Source: Lachnospiraceae bacterium (GTDB lineage Bacteria; Bacillota; Clostridia; Lachnospirales; Lachnospiraceae). Taken from it: a DNA stretch of 64,000 bases. Made by a program: the position numbers and the translations under genes. The notes beneath the pieces are model-generated. The model searched no databases. It was not told where the DNA came from and saw nothing but the letters and a program-made list of their open reading frames with translations. How positions within the stretch are numbered: position 1 is the first letter of the stretch; each line of letters starts with the position of its first letter. Below are positions 16,113 through 25,421 of the stretch, in pieces. The DNA lies in assembly GCA_024682555.1 (NCBI GenBank), contig JAIKZD010000053.1, positions 1-64,000 of the forward strand. The letters are read 5' to 3'.

Positions 16113-17156
16113 ATGAAGATTGAAGAAAAGGTCATAAGCGGGAATAAAAACGGTTTATCCATGCTGCTTTTGCTGATCTGCTCATATCTGATAGGCATAG
16201 GTATGGTCGTAGCCGGAGGGATGCACATGGATTCGGGAAGATCCGGTCCGGGATGGGTGTTCATTTTTGTGCTGGGACTTGTGTATATATGCCTCGGATG
16301 GATACTTTTCCTGGGACTTAAGGTTATCGGCCCCAACGAGGCACTGGTGCTGACGCTTTTCGGTAAATACATCGGAACACTCAAGGAAAACGGATTCTAC
16401 TATGTAAATCCCTTCTGCATCGGTGTAAATCCCGCGGCAGGAACCAGATTATCGCAGAGCGGTGATGTTGACGGCGGAAAGAACAGTATAGCGGGAATAA
16501 ACTTTAAGATCTCCGGTACGGAAATGGTCACGGAGACATCGGGCAAAAAGATATCCTTAAAAGCCATGACACTGAACAACTCCCGTCAGAAGATCAATGA
16601 TTATCTGGGAAATCCCGTTGAGGTGGGGGTAGCGGTCGTATGGCAGGTCGTGGATACCGCCCAGGCAGTTTTTGCGGTGGATAATTATAAGGAATTTTTG
16701 TCCTTACAGTGCGACAGTGCGGTGAGGAATATCGTAAAGCTCTATCCCTATGATTCTGCCGAAAATGTAGATACCACAGGTGACGGCTGTGCGGATGACG
16801 GAAGTCTCAGGGGTTCGACGGATATAGTTGCCGGCCGCATAAGGGATGAGATCGAAGAAAAGGTAGCCGTAGCAGGCATAAAGATCCTTGATGCCCGCAT
16901 AACTTATCTCGCCTATGCTCCCGAGATCGCTGCGGCAATGCTTCAGAGGCAGCAGGCATCGGCGATCGTTGATGCAAGAAAGCTTATTGTGGACGGTGCG
17001 GTAGGAATGGTTGAAATGGCCCTTGAACAGCTTTCACAGAAGAAGGTTGTTGACCTTGACGAAGAGAGAAAGGCAGCCATGGTATCCAATCTCTTAGTGG
17101 TTCTCTGCGGTAATCACGACTCACAGCCCGTAGTGAATGCGGGAAGCCTGTACTGA
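16113..17156 (+). CDS. SPFH/Band-7 domain membrane protein
   Basis: ATG 16113 is chosen over the TTG at 16089 because GGAGG sits 7 nt upstream. The 347-residue product has two adjacent N-terminal membrane helices (about 17-40 and 48-72). An SPFH domain opens with 'GPNEALVLTLFGKYIGTL' (about 77-94), and an alpha-helical tail 'AAAMLQRQQASAIVDARK' follows. SPFH proteins form oligomeric membrane scaffolds with protease or membrane-organising roles. The stop codon overlaps the start of a small ribbon-helix-helix gene by one base, so the two are translationally coupled. Confidence 0.88.
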   Translation: MKIEEKVISGNKNGLSMLLLLICSYLIGIGMVVAGGMHMDSGRSGPGWVFIFVLGLVYICLGWILFLGLKVIGPNEALVLTLFGKYIGTLKENGFYYVNPFCIGVNPAAGTRLSQSGDVDGGKNSIAGINFKISGTEMVTETSGKKISLKAMTLNNSRQKINDYLGNPVEVGVAVVWQVVDTAQAVFAVDNYKEFLSLQCDSAVRNIVKLYPYDSAENVDTTGDGCADDGSLRGSTDIVAGRIRDEIEEKVAVAGIKILDARITYLAYAPEIAAAMLQRQQASAIVDARKLIVDGAVGMVEMALEQLSQKKVVDLDEERKAAMVSNLLVVLCGNHDSQPVVNAGSLY

Positions 17157-17350
17157 TGGCAGAAAAAAAACAGATACCCCTAAGGCTTTCCGAAAAGCTC
17201 TATGCTGATATCGCAGCCTGGGCCGAGGACGATTTCCGTTCGGTCAACGGTCAGATAGAGTATCTTTTGTCCGAATGTGTCAGGCAGCGGAAAAAGGACG
17301 GAAAATACGTGGGAGAGGAAATAGACGTTCCGCCAAAGATAGATATCTGA
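17156..17350 (+). CDS. Small Arc/MetJ-like ribbon-helix-helix protein
   Basis: 64 residues. 'KQIPLRLSEKLYADIAAWAEDD' followed by 'RSVNGQIEYLLSECVRQ' is the strand-helix-helix pattern of Arc-type DNA-binding proteins. It starts in the stop codon of the SPFH gene (TGATGG) and is thus made with it. No toxin gene is next to it, so an antitoxin role is not supported; it may control or assist its SPFH partner. The calculated product is short but the frame, coupling and motif agree. Confidence 0.8.
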   Translation: MAEKKQIPLRLSEKLYADIAAWAEDDFRSVNGQIEYLLSECVRQRKKDGKYVGEEIDVPPKIDI

Positions 17351-17375
17351 ATAAATAAAGCGGAAAGGAAAGAAT

Positions 17376-18947
17376 ATGAAGAACAGAAAAAGTATGAGAG
17401 TGGTACTGTCGGTTATCCTTGCAGCGTCCCTTATGACGTTTATCCCGGGATGCGGCAAAAAGACCGCCATGGCAGCCGGTAAGGATAAATCCGCCGAAGC
17501 CTCATCAGACTCAAAAAAATCCGAAGAAATGGAGCCGGCTATAATCGTGGAAACGGATGAAAAGACAAAAGATAATAAAATGGTCATTGAAACGGCGGAG
17601 GAAGATCCCGGGGATTCCCCTGGGTGGATAACGGGCCTTCCCGAGGCAAAGGATTCGGACCAGCTCTTTATAGTAGCCGGGATAAGCGGAACCACCGCCT
17701 ATGTTTCAATGCATGAAAAAGATGAAAGCGGCAAATGGAAGGAGATCATGACAACTCCCGGCTACATCGGGAAAAAAGGTCTCGGAAAGAAAAAGGAGGG
17801 GGACCTTCTTACCCCCGTAGGGACTTTTCACTTTACGGAAGCCTTCGGCATAGCCGATGATCCGGGATGCGGTATGGGATACAAAAAGGTGACGGAGGAT
17901 GATTACTGGTCGGGGGATCAGAGAAAGGGCCGGGAGTATAACAGGATGGTGAGTATTAAGGATCATCCGGATCTTGATAAAGGGGCCTCCGAACATATAA
18001 TTGATTATACATACCAGTATCAGTACTGTCTGAACATAAGTTACAATGAGGAGGGCGTTCCGGGAGCGGGGTCTGCCATCTTCCTTCATTGTCTCGGCCC
18101 CTATAAGCCCTATACCGGGGGCTGTGTTGCCATCCCTGAGGATAAGATGATCACGGTACTAAAACATGTAAAGAAAGACTGTGTGGTGAAGATAGGAAAG
18201 ATCAGTGATGTTTTTCCTTCACTTTACAATGAATGGGGTGTTTCGGGGACGGCCGGTTATTCTCCCGAAGGAGGGAAAAAGATTACGGAAAAGACCTCTG
18301 ATGACGGAAGGAAGCTGTCCGATGATCCCTCGGATTTTGTGCTTTTAAGCGAAGCGGTGCCCGAGGCGATACTGGAGATCCGCTATTATTCAACCTATAA
18401 TTTTATCGGTGACAGGATCGACGGCTATGAGGAACCCGTTGCACTTCTTACCAAAGAGGCAGCGGCAGCGCTTAAGGAGGTCAGTGACGATCTTGTGGAA
18501 AAAGGTTACAGGCTGAAGATCTATGATGCCTACCGTCCGCAGACGGCGGTCGATCATTTTGTCAGATGGGCAGAGGATACCGATGATACCAGGATGAAGG
18601 AATACTTTTATCCCGATATCAATAAAAAGGATCTCTTTTCTCAGGGATATGTGGCAAAGTATTCCGGACACAGCAAGGGCAGTACGGTGGATCTTACCCT
18701 GTTTGATATGAATACGAAAAAAGATGTGGATATGGGAGGAACCTTTGATCATTTCGGACAGCTTTCCCATCCCGATTACAGGGGAATAACGGATGAACAG
18801 TACAAAAACCGGATGATATTGAGGGATGCCATGACAAGCCACGGATTTAAAGGCATTTCAAGTGAATGGTGGCATTTCACCCTTGAAAATGAGCCATATC
18901 CCGACACCTATTTTACCTTCCCGGTAAGAAGTGATCTGGTGAGATAA
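17376..18947 (+). CDS. Lipoprotein fusing an L,D-transpeptidase (YkuD) domain to a VanX-like D-Ala-D-Ala dipeptidase
   Basis: A 523-residue secreted lipoprotein with lipobox Cys26 ('TFIPGC'). Residues about 95-275 are a YkuD-type domain with catalytic-site candidates His238 and Cys250 in 'FLHCLGPYKPYTGGCV'; the usual S-H-G-C is T-G-G-C here. Residues about 320-520 match D-alanyl-D-alanine dipeptidase (VanX/DdpX): 'IYDAYRPQTAVDHF', zinc ligands in 'SGHSKGSTVD' (430-439) and 'EWWHF' (497-501). The first domain would cross-link or modify peptidoglycan peptides, the second cleave D-Ala-D-Ala. GGAAAGGA precedes ATG 17376. It sits 25 nt after the ribbon-helix-helix gene and may belong to that operon. 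Confidence 0.9.
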   Translation: MKNRKSMRVVLSVILAASLMTFIPGCGKKTAMAAGKDKSAEASSDSKKSEEMEPAIIVETDEKTKDNKMVIETAEEDPGDSPGWITGLPEAKDSDQLFIVAGISGTTAYVSMHEKDESGKWKEIMTTPGYIGKKGLGKKKEGDLLTPVGTFHFTEAFGIADDPGCGMGYKKVTEDDYWSGDQRKGREYNRMVSIKDHPDLDKGASEHIIDYTYQYQYCLNISYNEEGVPGAGSAIFLHCLGPYKPYTGGCVAIPEDKMITVLKHVKKDCVVKIGKISDVFPSLYNEWGVSGTAGYSPEGGKKITEKTSDDGRKLSDDPSDFVLLSEAVPEAILEIRYYSTYNFIGDRIDGYEEPVALLTKEAAAALKEVSDDLVEKGYRLKIYDAYRPQTAVDHFVRWAEDTDDTRMKEYFYPDINKKDLFSQGYVAKYSGHSKGSTVDLTLFDMNTKKDVDMGGTFDHFGQLSHPDYRGITDEQYKNRMILRDAMTSHGFKGISSEWWHFTLENEPYPDTYFTFPVRSDLVR

Positions 18948-18965
18948 GGATCATTGTAAACAGAT

Positions 18966-18997
18966 CCGGTCAGAGTCTGTACTCTGACCGGGTTATT
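18966..18997. terminator. Bidirectional terminator between convergent genes
   Basis: CCGGTCAGAG (18966-18975), 6-nt loop and CTCTGACCGG (18982-18991) form a perfect 10-bp stem followed by GTTATTATATT. It lies between the transpeptidase/dipeptidase gene and the transglutaminase gene, overlapping the last codons of the latter. Confidence 0.75.
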
Positions 18998-21201
18998 ATA
19001 TTGTATAAAAACCTGATCTTCTTTCCGGAATTTTTTCTTCCGTTAAGGAGTTTAAGGAGGGAAGCATAGTTTTCCTTAAGTTTTGCGGATACAAGATCCG
19101 GGACGGTATCAGCGGCTGCGGGATCCGGCCTGTCATACAGGATCCTCTCATATATTTCCGTAAACATCAGAAGACCTGAAGGGGAGATATTCCTTTCCGC
19201 ACGTTTTCGGAATTCGGGGAGAGTCTCTCCGGTTTCGGGTCTTAAGTTAAGACAGTCAAGCACCAGAAAACATCTGTGGCAGAGTTCGATGATAAGCTCA
19301 GACCGGTTCATTTTTCTGAACCTGATCTCCCTTGTAAGAAGTCTTATGAAGACAATGATAAGGATGATCAGGAAGATCACACCGAGGATCAGGGATATAA
19401 CGGTAGCAAGGATTTTTCTCTTTAAAAGCCGCTCTTCTCTGAGCCGTTCCTGTTCACGCAGATATTCTTCATTTGCCAGAGCTTCGGTGCCCCGGTCATT
19501 TTCGGATAATGGATGACCGTTAATATCATCAATGCCATATATATCCCCTTTAAGGGACATATATGAACCGGGATCCATAAGAGGTTCGCCCCAGGCCGGC
19601 AGCGCCTTAAAGCCGGGGGTGGGTTCGAAAGGGATCCATCCTGCACCTTCTATATATGCTTCGGGCCAGGCGTGGGCCATATCGGACATCACCTTAACGG
19701 AAGAAAGCTCCGTTTCCGGGATCCTGTAGCCCTGCACATATCTGGCAGGGATCCCGACGGATCTTGCCATGAGCACAAAGGCGGTTGCATAATAGCTGCA
19801 AAAACCGGAAGTATTGTCAAAGAGAAAGTAATCAAGAAATTCTCCCCCGGAACCGATATCATCCGAAGGAAGATTTACTTCGGATGCATATTCATGACTG
19901 TTAAGCCATTTTTCTATATTAAGAAGTCTAAGATGATCTTTTCCGGCGTCGCTTATATTTTCATTTTCCGACAGATCTTTATCTGCTATCTCCCGTATAA
20001 AGGCTTCCGTTTCGGGAGAAAGACCGGGCTTTTCTCCGTAGATCTCCCCGATCCTGTTCCTGTATTTTGAAAGATCATCATAATCGGGGACAGCGCCGTT
20101 TTCACCGGAAAATCTTCCCGCAAGGGAATCCCAGGTTTCCCTGCTTATATCCCTAAGATGGGCGGTAAGATCCGTACCTCCCCTGTTTAGGATGTAGCCG
20201 CCCACTGAATAGGAATAACCGTATCTGTGCTTTTCCTGAAACATCACTTCGCTTCCGCTCATCATAAAGATCTTCTTATCGGCTCTGCCCGGGACGATCT
20301 TTGATGGAGTGAATGCATAGCCCGTTTTCATATCCTTTATCGTGATCCTGAATTCCCTGTAACCGAGAACATCTCTTATATTGTCGGGATAGGTCTCATA
20401 GACGGCACACAGTGTTTCGAGGGTGTCAAGGGTCCTTTCCGGAGCCTGTCTATTTCTGCCATCGTCTTTACCGGTATCTTCTTCCCAGTTTTTTCCGTTA
20501 AAATCGGAATATATCTTTCCGGTAAGATACACTGCTCCGGTATTGTTTCCGTTAAATGAGACATCAAAGACTTCCCGGGATTTCTTTCTGATCCCCGGAA
20601 GTAATTCCGCACTTGTGTCAAATCCTATGACCGCATTATCATAATCGGGTATTCCGAAGTCAAAACGACTGAAAAGTTTTCTTCCGCGGTCGGCCATTTT
20701 TTCAAAGGCACTTACCACAATACTCCAGTCAAGGGGTTTTTCCGATACGGGAATAAAACCGAGAATGAAAAACATTATAAGAAAATAGGGATAGAGAAAT
20801 ATCAGCAGGGATCTGTTTTTTCTGCCGGTTTTTTCCCTTATGACATCTGCCGAGAGCATCAAGGCAACTGTCAGGAGTGAGGAGACGGCTATCCTTTGGG
20901 GGGCGGTCTTAAATATCAGAAACAGTATCATGGAGACCGTTATCAGGATTACACCCGCAAGCTTTGTTTTTACATTCAGTGTTAATAATCCGCTCAGAAG
21001 GTATGAAAGCAGAAACAGGGCAATGATTACTACAGCGTATAAAAATCCCTGCATGGTACCGGAAAGGCTTTTCTCCGTCTGCGGATCCCCGGTTATCCGG
21101 GCGGTCATGCCCGACAGACTCTGCATGAGGATGGCTAAGAACAGGGGGATGGCATAGAACAGACGGTATGGAGATATGGTAATGAAAAATCTCTTATTCA
21201 C
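18970..21201 (-). CDS. Transglutaminase-like membrane protein (TgpA type)
   Basis: 743 residues. The N-terminus has several membrane helices (about residues 1-160), followed by a large extracytoplasmic region. The transglutaminase core has the Cys in 'NTSGFCSYYATAFVLMARS' (about 467) and the His in 'DMAHAWPEAYIEGAGW' (about 510). A further helix (about 640-665) precedes a cytoplasmic DUF4129-like tail. Proteins of this type accompany MoxR ATPases and DUF58 proteins in a widespread cluster of unclear, probably envelope-related, function. It starts 3 nt after the DUF58 gene on the same strand. Confidence 0.9.
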   Translation of the reverse strand: MNKRFFITISPYRLFYAIPLFLAILMQSLSGMTARITGDPQTEKSLSGTMQGFLYAVVIIALFLLSYLLSGLLTLNVKTKLAGVILITVSMILFLIFKTAPQRIAVSSLLTVALMLSADVIREKTGRKNRSLLIFLYPYFLIMFFILGFIPVSEKPLDWSIVVSAFEKMADRGRKLFSRFDFGIPDYDNAVIGFDTSAELLPGIRKKSREVFDVSFNGNNTGAVYLTGKIYSDFNGKNWEEDTGKDDGRNRQAPERTLDTLETLCAVYETYPDNIRDVLGYREFRITIKDMKTGYAFTPSKIVPGRADKKIFMMSGSEVMFQEKHRYGYSYSVGGYILNRGGTDLTAHLRDISRETWDSLAGRFSGENGAVPDYDDLSKYRNRIGEIYGEKPGLSPETEAFIREIADKDLSENENISDAGKDHLRLLNIEKWLNSHEYASEVNLPSDDIGSGGEFLDYFLFDNTSGFCSYYATAFVLMARSVGIPARYVQGYRIPETELSSVKVMSDMAHAWPEAYIEGAGWIPFEPTPGFKALPAWGEPLMDPGSYMSLKGDIYGIDDINGHPLSENDRGTEALANEEYLREQERLREERLLKRKILATVISLILGVIFLIILIIVFIRLLTREIRFRKMNRSELIIELCHRCFLVLDCLNLRPETGETLPEFRKRAERNISPSGLLMFTEIYERILYDRPDPAAADTVPDLVSAKLKENYASLLKLLNGRKNSGKKIRFLYNIITRSEYRL

Positions 21202-21204
21202 CTG

Positions 21205-22284
21205 TTACCCCCTTTCCGTCCTGAATATACTTACATTTTTTCCGGCTTTTCTGAGATGATCCGAGAGTATATCCGTGTTGCCGTCATTTTTTGAAGTGAT
21301 CACCGTCAGATTGTTTTCCGACAGAAGGGCTTCGTTCCCGCCAAGGGAGAAAATAAAGGATCCCGCGGAAAAATCTTTATCAAAGGTCATTTCCGATACT
21401 TTATCGTAATAATACGTAAACTCATTCTGACTGTTGACGGTTATATACATAAGTCCGTTCTTCTGCAGTGCAAGGAGATAGACGGGCTCATTCTGCCTTA
21501 AGTAATACAGGGTGAGAGTGAGGATGGACCTGATTATTTCGTTTTCCGAGGGAATATATTCATATATGTCATCCGTATATCTGCAGGTATCGGGGATAAG
21601 GATCATGCCGTTTTTTCCTTCTCCCGTATCCCTGCGTACAAGAAGGGTGTCCATTCTGGCGCTTATTTTCCAGTTGATCCTTGAAAGGGTATCTCCCGGG
21701 GAGTAATCCCTTACGATAACATCCGGCATATCGGGCGTATCCGAAATAACGGGAAGGGTATCCGAAGAGATTCCTTCCTGAGAGAGGGGGTCATGTATGA
21801 TCTCGGGTTTTACGATGACCCGTAAGGGTTCGGGGTTGTTAAAGGATATGCGTATCAGACGAAGAGGATCGGTCAGGGTGATCCTTTTTACCCCTACCTC
21901 GTACTCACCCCGGTATCTGCAAATCAGTCTTGTCTCAAGCCTTATCCCCTCCCCTGGAGGCAGTTCGTATTCCTCATCATCATTAAGTCCTTCAATCCCG
22001 GAAAATGAACTGTAAAGACTCAGTCTTATGCTGCAAAAGAGGACCGGAAATTCATTCTGAAGGGTGATATAGTAGGGTATGCTCTTATTGGCATAAAGAT
22101 TCCTCGTGCCGATCTCCTGATATATCCGGTAAGTGAAGAATACATATATGAGATATAAAAAGGACACAATGGGAATGGCGGTGAACATTATGAACAAGGA
22201 GTAGCTTACCGTTCCTCCGTAAAAGCTTACTCCGATAAGAGACAGTATCCAGATAAACAAGAAAACTGTCCTGTTTCTTTTCAT
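21205..22284 (-). CDS. DUF58 membrane protein
   Basis: 359 residues with two N-terminal membrane helices (about 8-25 and 30-50). A DUF58 domain follows, its signature being 'RDYSPGDTLSRINWKISARM' (about 192-211), with a vWA-like fold predicted after it. DUF58 proteins are standard partners of MoxR-type AAA ATPases. The start codon overlaps the end of the MoxR gene by 4 nt and the stop lies 3 nt before the transglutaminase gene, so this is the middle gene of a tightly coupled three-gene operon. Confidence 0.92.
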   Translation of the reverse strand: MKRNRTVFLFIWILSLIGVSFYGGTVSYSLFIMFTAIPIVSFLYLIYVFFTYRIYQEIGTRNLYANKSIPYYITLQNEFPVLFCSIRLSLYSSFSGIEGLNDDEEYELPPGEGIRLETRLICRYRGEYEVGVKRITLTDPLRLIRISFNNPEPLRVIVKPEIIHDPLSQEGISSDTLPVISDTPDMPDVIVRDYSPGDTLSRINWKISARMDTLLVRRDTGEGKNGMILIPDTCRYTDDIYEYIPSENEIIRSILTLTLYYLRQNEPVYLLALQKNGLMYITVNSQNEFTYYYDKVSEMTFDKDFSAGSFIFSLGGNEALLSENNLTVITSKNDGNTDILSDHLRKAGKNVSIFRTERG

Positions 22285-23225
22285 CTGCCGCTTTGCGCCT
22301 CCATGGGAACCTTTACGGAAAGGATAAGCGATCTGAGGATCTTTTCGGGACTTTCAGAACCGATCCTTGCTTCATTTGTAAGCTTCAGTCTGTGTACCAT
22401 CACATTAAGTGCCACCGCCTTGACATCATCGGGTGTTACATAGTCCCTGCCTTCGATGAAGGCTCTGGCCCGGGATGCATCGGTAAGAGCCAGAAAAGCC
22501 CTGGGGCTCAAGCCCGTGACAAATCTTTTGTCGGTTCTTGTCAGTTCCGTGATATCCCTGATGTATTTGAGAACAGAGTCATTTATATACACTTTCTCTG
22601 CCTGTGCCTGAAGCTTAAGGATATCTGCTGCGGTGCAGACAGGTTCTGCTTTTTCCGAAAGCTCACCTGATAGGTGTTTCTTTGCCATAAGGATCTCGGA
22701 TCCCTCATCGGGATAGCCTATGGAGATCCGCATCAGAAAACGGTCGGTCTGAGCCTCGGGAAGAGGATAGGTCCCGAGAAACCCGATGGGATTCTGCGTT
22801 GCAATGACAATAAAGGGCTTAGGGAGTTTTATCTGATTTCCGTCAACACTTACCTGTCCCTCCGCCATTGCTTCAAGCAGAGAAGACTGGGTCTTGGGCG
22901 AGGTCCGGTTGATCTCGTCCGCGAGGATTATCTGGTTCATGATAACACCTTCATGGAATTCGAATTCCCTTGTTGCCATGTTATAAACCGATATTCCAAG
23001 CACATCTCCGGGGAGTGTATCGGGTGTAAACTGTATCCTTGCGAAACTTGCATCTATACTGTCTGCGAGGGTCTTTGCAAGGGTGGTTTTTCCCACTCCC
23101 GGAACATCCTCGATGAGAATGTGCCCCTTTGCAAGAAGAGCGGTCAGTACCATTTCGGTGACATCTTCCTTTCCCACAAAGTACTTATTGATCTGATCCC
23201 TGATCTTTATTAACAGCTCTTTCAT
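22281..23225 (-). CDS. MoxR-family AAA ATPase
   Basis: 314 residues, cytoplasmic. Walker A 'DVPGVGKTTLAKTL' (about 40-53), Walker B 'IILADEINRTSPKTQSSLLE' with the MoxR-specific 'NRTSPKTQ', sensor 1 'VIATQNPIGF' and sensor 2 'GLSPRAFLAL'. MoxR proteins act as chaperone-like ATPases that activate or assemble partner proteins, usually those encoded next to them. It is the first gene of the MoxR/DUF58/transglutaminase operon. Confidence 0.95.
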   Translation of the reverse strand: MKELLIKIRDQINKYFVGKEDVTEMVLTALLAKGHILIEDVPGVGKTTLAKTLADSIDASFARIQFTPDTLPGDVLGISVYNMATREFEFHEGVIMNQIILADEINRTSPKTQSSLLEAMAEGQVSVDGNQIKLPKPFIVIATQNPIGFLGTYPLPEAQTDRFLMRISIGYPDEGSEILMAKKHLSGELSEKAEPVCTAADILKLQAQAEKVYINDSVLKYIRDITELTRTDKRFVTGLSPRAFLALTDASRARAFIEGRDYVTPDDVKAVALNVMVHRLKLTNEARIGSESPEKILRSLILSVKVPMEAQSGR

Positions 23226-23308
23226 TTACTCATGATCTCCGTGTTATTCTGTACAGCGTTTTATCATTCTTAACTGCATTGTTTTGACACGCATTTTCTG
23301 CCTGCCCG

Positions 23309-23959
23309 TTATGTACCCTCTGATCTGTGATCCTTCCGGTATTCGTAGCACAGTTTATCGTATACCCTGCCGTCAGCCGTGATACCGTCTTTTTCGGTTC
23401 CTACGAGCTTCATGCCGGATTTTTCGAGGACTCTCCTGGAAGGGATATCTTCATGGGCACACCGGGCAGTCACGCAGGAGATGCCTTCGTTCTGTGTCAG
23501 ATATTCAAGGACTTTTGTCAGTGCTTCCGTTGCAAAACCGCGTCCCTGCCATGCTCTGCGGACACAGAAGCGTATCTTCATATGATCGCGCTCTTTATCA
23601 TATGCCCCGATGGTGCCCACAATTACGTCATCAACATCCATTACCCATGAATAGAGATCCCCGGGATCTGCTTCAAAGCACTCATACAGCTGTGCTGCGT
23701 CATCACTGCGATATTTTCTGAGGATCAGGTTTTCGGTCCACAGCTCTGCTGTTCCATGGGGTATGATCTCCTTTATGGTTTCGATCTGTGAATTGCAGAT
23801 CAGGCAGTCTTCAATGAAAAGTCCATCCTCATCTATTCCGTATTCACATTCCAGAAATTCGGCTCCCCCATATCCCGCGCGGCCCGAAAAGGAATCCCCG
23901 TATATATCTCTGATGTAAACATACTTTCCGTCGTATTCAGAAAGATCCATTGCTGCCAC
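23309..23959 (-). CDS. GNAT-family N-acetyltransferase with short N-terminal extension
   Basis: 216 residues. The C-terminal ~145 residues form a RimJ/RimL-like acetyltransferase: 'LWTENLILRKYRSDDAAQLY' and the acetyl-CoA loop 'RRAWQGRGFATEALTKVL'. The first ~65 residues ('DGKYVYIRDIYGDSFSGRAGY') form a small beta-rich domain of unknown role also seen attached to other such enzymes. The track start is GTG 23959 with AGGTGAT about 11 nt away; ATG three codons later is the alternative. Substrate is unknown. It stands alone 83 nt upstream of the moxR gene on the same strand. Confidence 0.85.
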   Translation of the reverse strand: MAAMDLSEYDGKYVYIRDIYGDSFSGRAGYGGAEFLECEYGIDEDGLFIEDCLICNSQIETIKEIIPHGTAELWTENLILRKYRSDDAAQLYECFEADPGDLYSWVMDVDDVIVGTIGAYDKERDHMKIRFCVRRAWQGRGFATEALTKVLEYLTQNEGISCVTARCAHEDIPSRRVLEKSGMKLVGTEKDGITADGRVYDKLCYEYRKDHRSEGT

Positions 23960-24126
23960 CGGCCGATATCACCTTTCGTTAAATTTACGATCTTTTATAT
24001 TTTATCATGAAGAGCATAAATATAAAAAGGGAGTATCATCGGGATTGATACTTGATACGGGCTGCACGCTGATGTATCATATTTGTCGTACATACTGTGT
24101 TTTCAGGAAAAGAAAGGAGACAGCCG

Positions 24127-24915
24127 GTGAAAAAGTCAATGTTATTTTTCGCAGGTCTTTCAATGAGCGGAATGCTTGTATTAAGCGGATGTAACGGTGC
24201 AGGCGCAGCAAATACGGTGAGTGTTGCCGACGTTAAAGAAGAGACCGCCGTTTTGGATGAAGAAATAAAAGAAGATGAAGAGATAAAAGAAGATGAGGAG
24301 CCTGTCATTACGGAAGAAGAGCAGGAAAATGAAGACAGGGATGAAGTTCAGGGTATGCTGTATGAGCAGTATTCCGATATCATCACGGATCTTGATGAAA
24401 GATGGGATCAGTTCACTCTTGTTTATTTTGCCGGGGAAGATTATCCCGATGTTATTGTTTCAAGCACCGAGACTGATATGAACAGTCTGCAGGAATATCA
24501 GATCATCACCCGCAGCAGAGCAGGCGCGGAGGTGATCGATGATCTGAGGGACGGTGTTGCCGGTGCGGGCGGATACAGAGGAGATCTTTATTATGTTCCG
24601 AAGAGCGGCATACTGTATGAGTGTACATATAATGCGCCTCTTAACAATCCGGAAGATTATATCTATCTTCTTGACGACGGTCATCTCAACCTTTATGCTT
24701 CCGGCAGGACCGAGGTTATGGACGGATATGAGGGGCCCGATGATAAGGAGCATATGACCTGGTTCTGGAATAATGAGGAAGTTACGCCTGAAGAGTATGA
24801 GAAAAAACTGAATGAGGAAACCATGAACTTAAGCGGCGAAGCTCTCTCAACGCTGCCTTATGTTGACAGGGAAACCGTTTTAAACGAACTGGCCGAAACC
24901 ATGAAGCAGCAATAA
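24127..24915 (+). CDS. Lipoprotein of unknown function
   Basis: GTG 24127 is preferred to the GTG at 24097 because AAAGGAGA lies 6-7 nt before it and the product then begins with a normal signal peptide 'KKSMLFFAGLSMSGMLVLSGC' with lipobox LSGC. The mature 262-residue precursor has a low-complexity acidic linker (repeated EIKEDEE) and a C-terminal domain (about 85-262) with no motif I recognise. It is single-gene, with a promoter not evident and the Trp T-box immediately downstream. Confidence 0.7.
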   Translation: MKKSMLFFAGLSMSGMLVLSGCNGAGAANTVSVADVKEETAVLDEEIKEDEEIKEDEEPVITEEEQENEDRDEVQGMLYEQYSDIITDLDERWDQFTLVYFAGEDYPDVIVSSTETDMNSLQEYQIITRSRAGAEVIDDLRDGVAGAGGYRGDLYYVPKSGILYECTYNAPLNNPEDYIYLLDDGHLNLYASGRTEVMDGYEGPDDKEHMTWFWNNEEVTPEEYEKKLNEETMNLSGEALSTLPYVDRETVLNELAETMKQQ

Positions 24916-24954
24916 AAGCGGCAATAATACAAAAGCGGAAAAATAAAAAAATGA

Positions 24955-24983
24955 TTGACAGGTAAGATAAAGTCATGTTATTT
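24955..24983 (+). promoter_or_regulatory. Promoter of the T-box leader
   Basis: TTGACA (24955-24960), 17-nt spacer, TTATTT (24978-24983). Transcription would begin a few bases later, close to the start of the T-box stem I. Confidence 0.6.
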
Positions 24984-24989
24984 ATATTT

Positions 24990-25315
24990 TCGTGAGCGGA
25001 ATCGAAGATCCTTTCACGAAGCAAACCGATGAGAAAGAGTAGTAGGTACTGTCACTTCTTAAAAGAGAGCCGCAGGCGGTGGGATTGCGGTAAAGAATAC
25101 AGCTCCGAATGGACTTTCGAGGGCAAACGGAAAACCCTTAAGAGACTTTATAAAACTTTGAAGGGTGAGTATGGGAGACGGAGCAGACTCTCCGTTAACA
25201 AAGTCAGCATATGTTGGTATGCGTTGAGTGGATGCAGATGCATCAAGCCGGGTGGCACCGCAGGAGATCATTTATCCTGTCCCAGCACTTAAGTGATATG
25301 GGACAGGTTTTTTTT
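24990..25315 (+). promoter_or_regulatory. T-box riboswitch, tryptophan specifier
   Basis: The leader shows the stem I signature GATGAGAAAGAGTAGTA (25028-25044), the distal AGAGAGCC...GGTGGGATTGCGG segment and the specifier loop GAATGGAC. In that loop the codon after GAA is TGG (25110-25112), i.e. Trp. The T-box bulge GGGTGGCACCGCAGG (25250-25264) follows. A terminator CCTGTCCCA (25276-25284)/TGGGACAGG (25299-25307) with eight T ends the leader. Uncharged tRNA-Trp pairing is expected to favour antitermination and so switch on the downstream transporter. Confidence 0.93.
25276..25315 (+). terminator. Conditional terminator of the T-box
   Basis: A 9-bp stem (CCTGTCCCA/TGGGACAGG) with a 14-nt loop and eight T. 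The T-box GGGTGGCACCGC lies just upstream and can form the competing antiterminator. Confidence 0.9.
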
Positions 25316-25421
25316 ATCTTGATCCTGACCATGTCTTTACCAACGTAAAAGGCCGGATTAAAGGCCTGAAGAGATCATTGTTACGGTTTCTGCAAAATAT
25401 GCAGGGAAAAGGAGAAAGACT

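Noticed and set aside
17156-17350. Ribbon-helix-helix gene as an antitoxin
   Set aside because: No toxin-like gene is adjacent; it is coupled to the SPFH gene instead.
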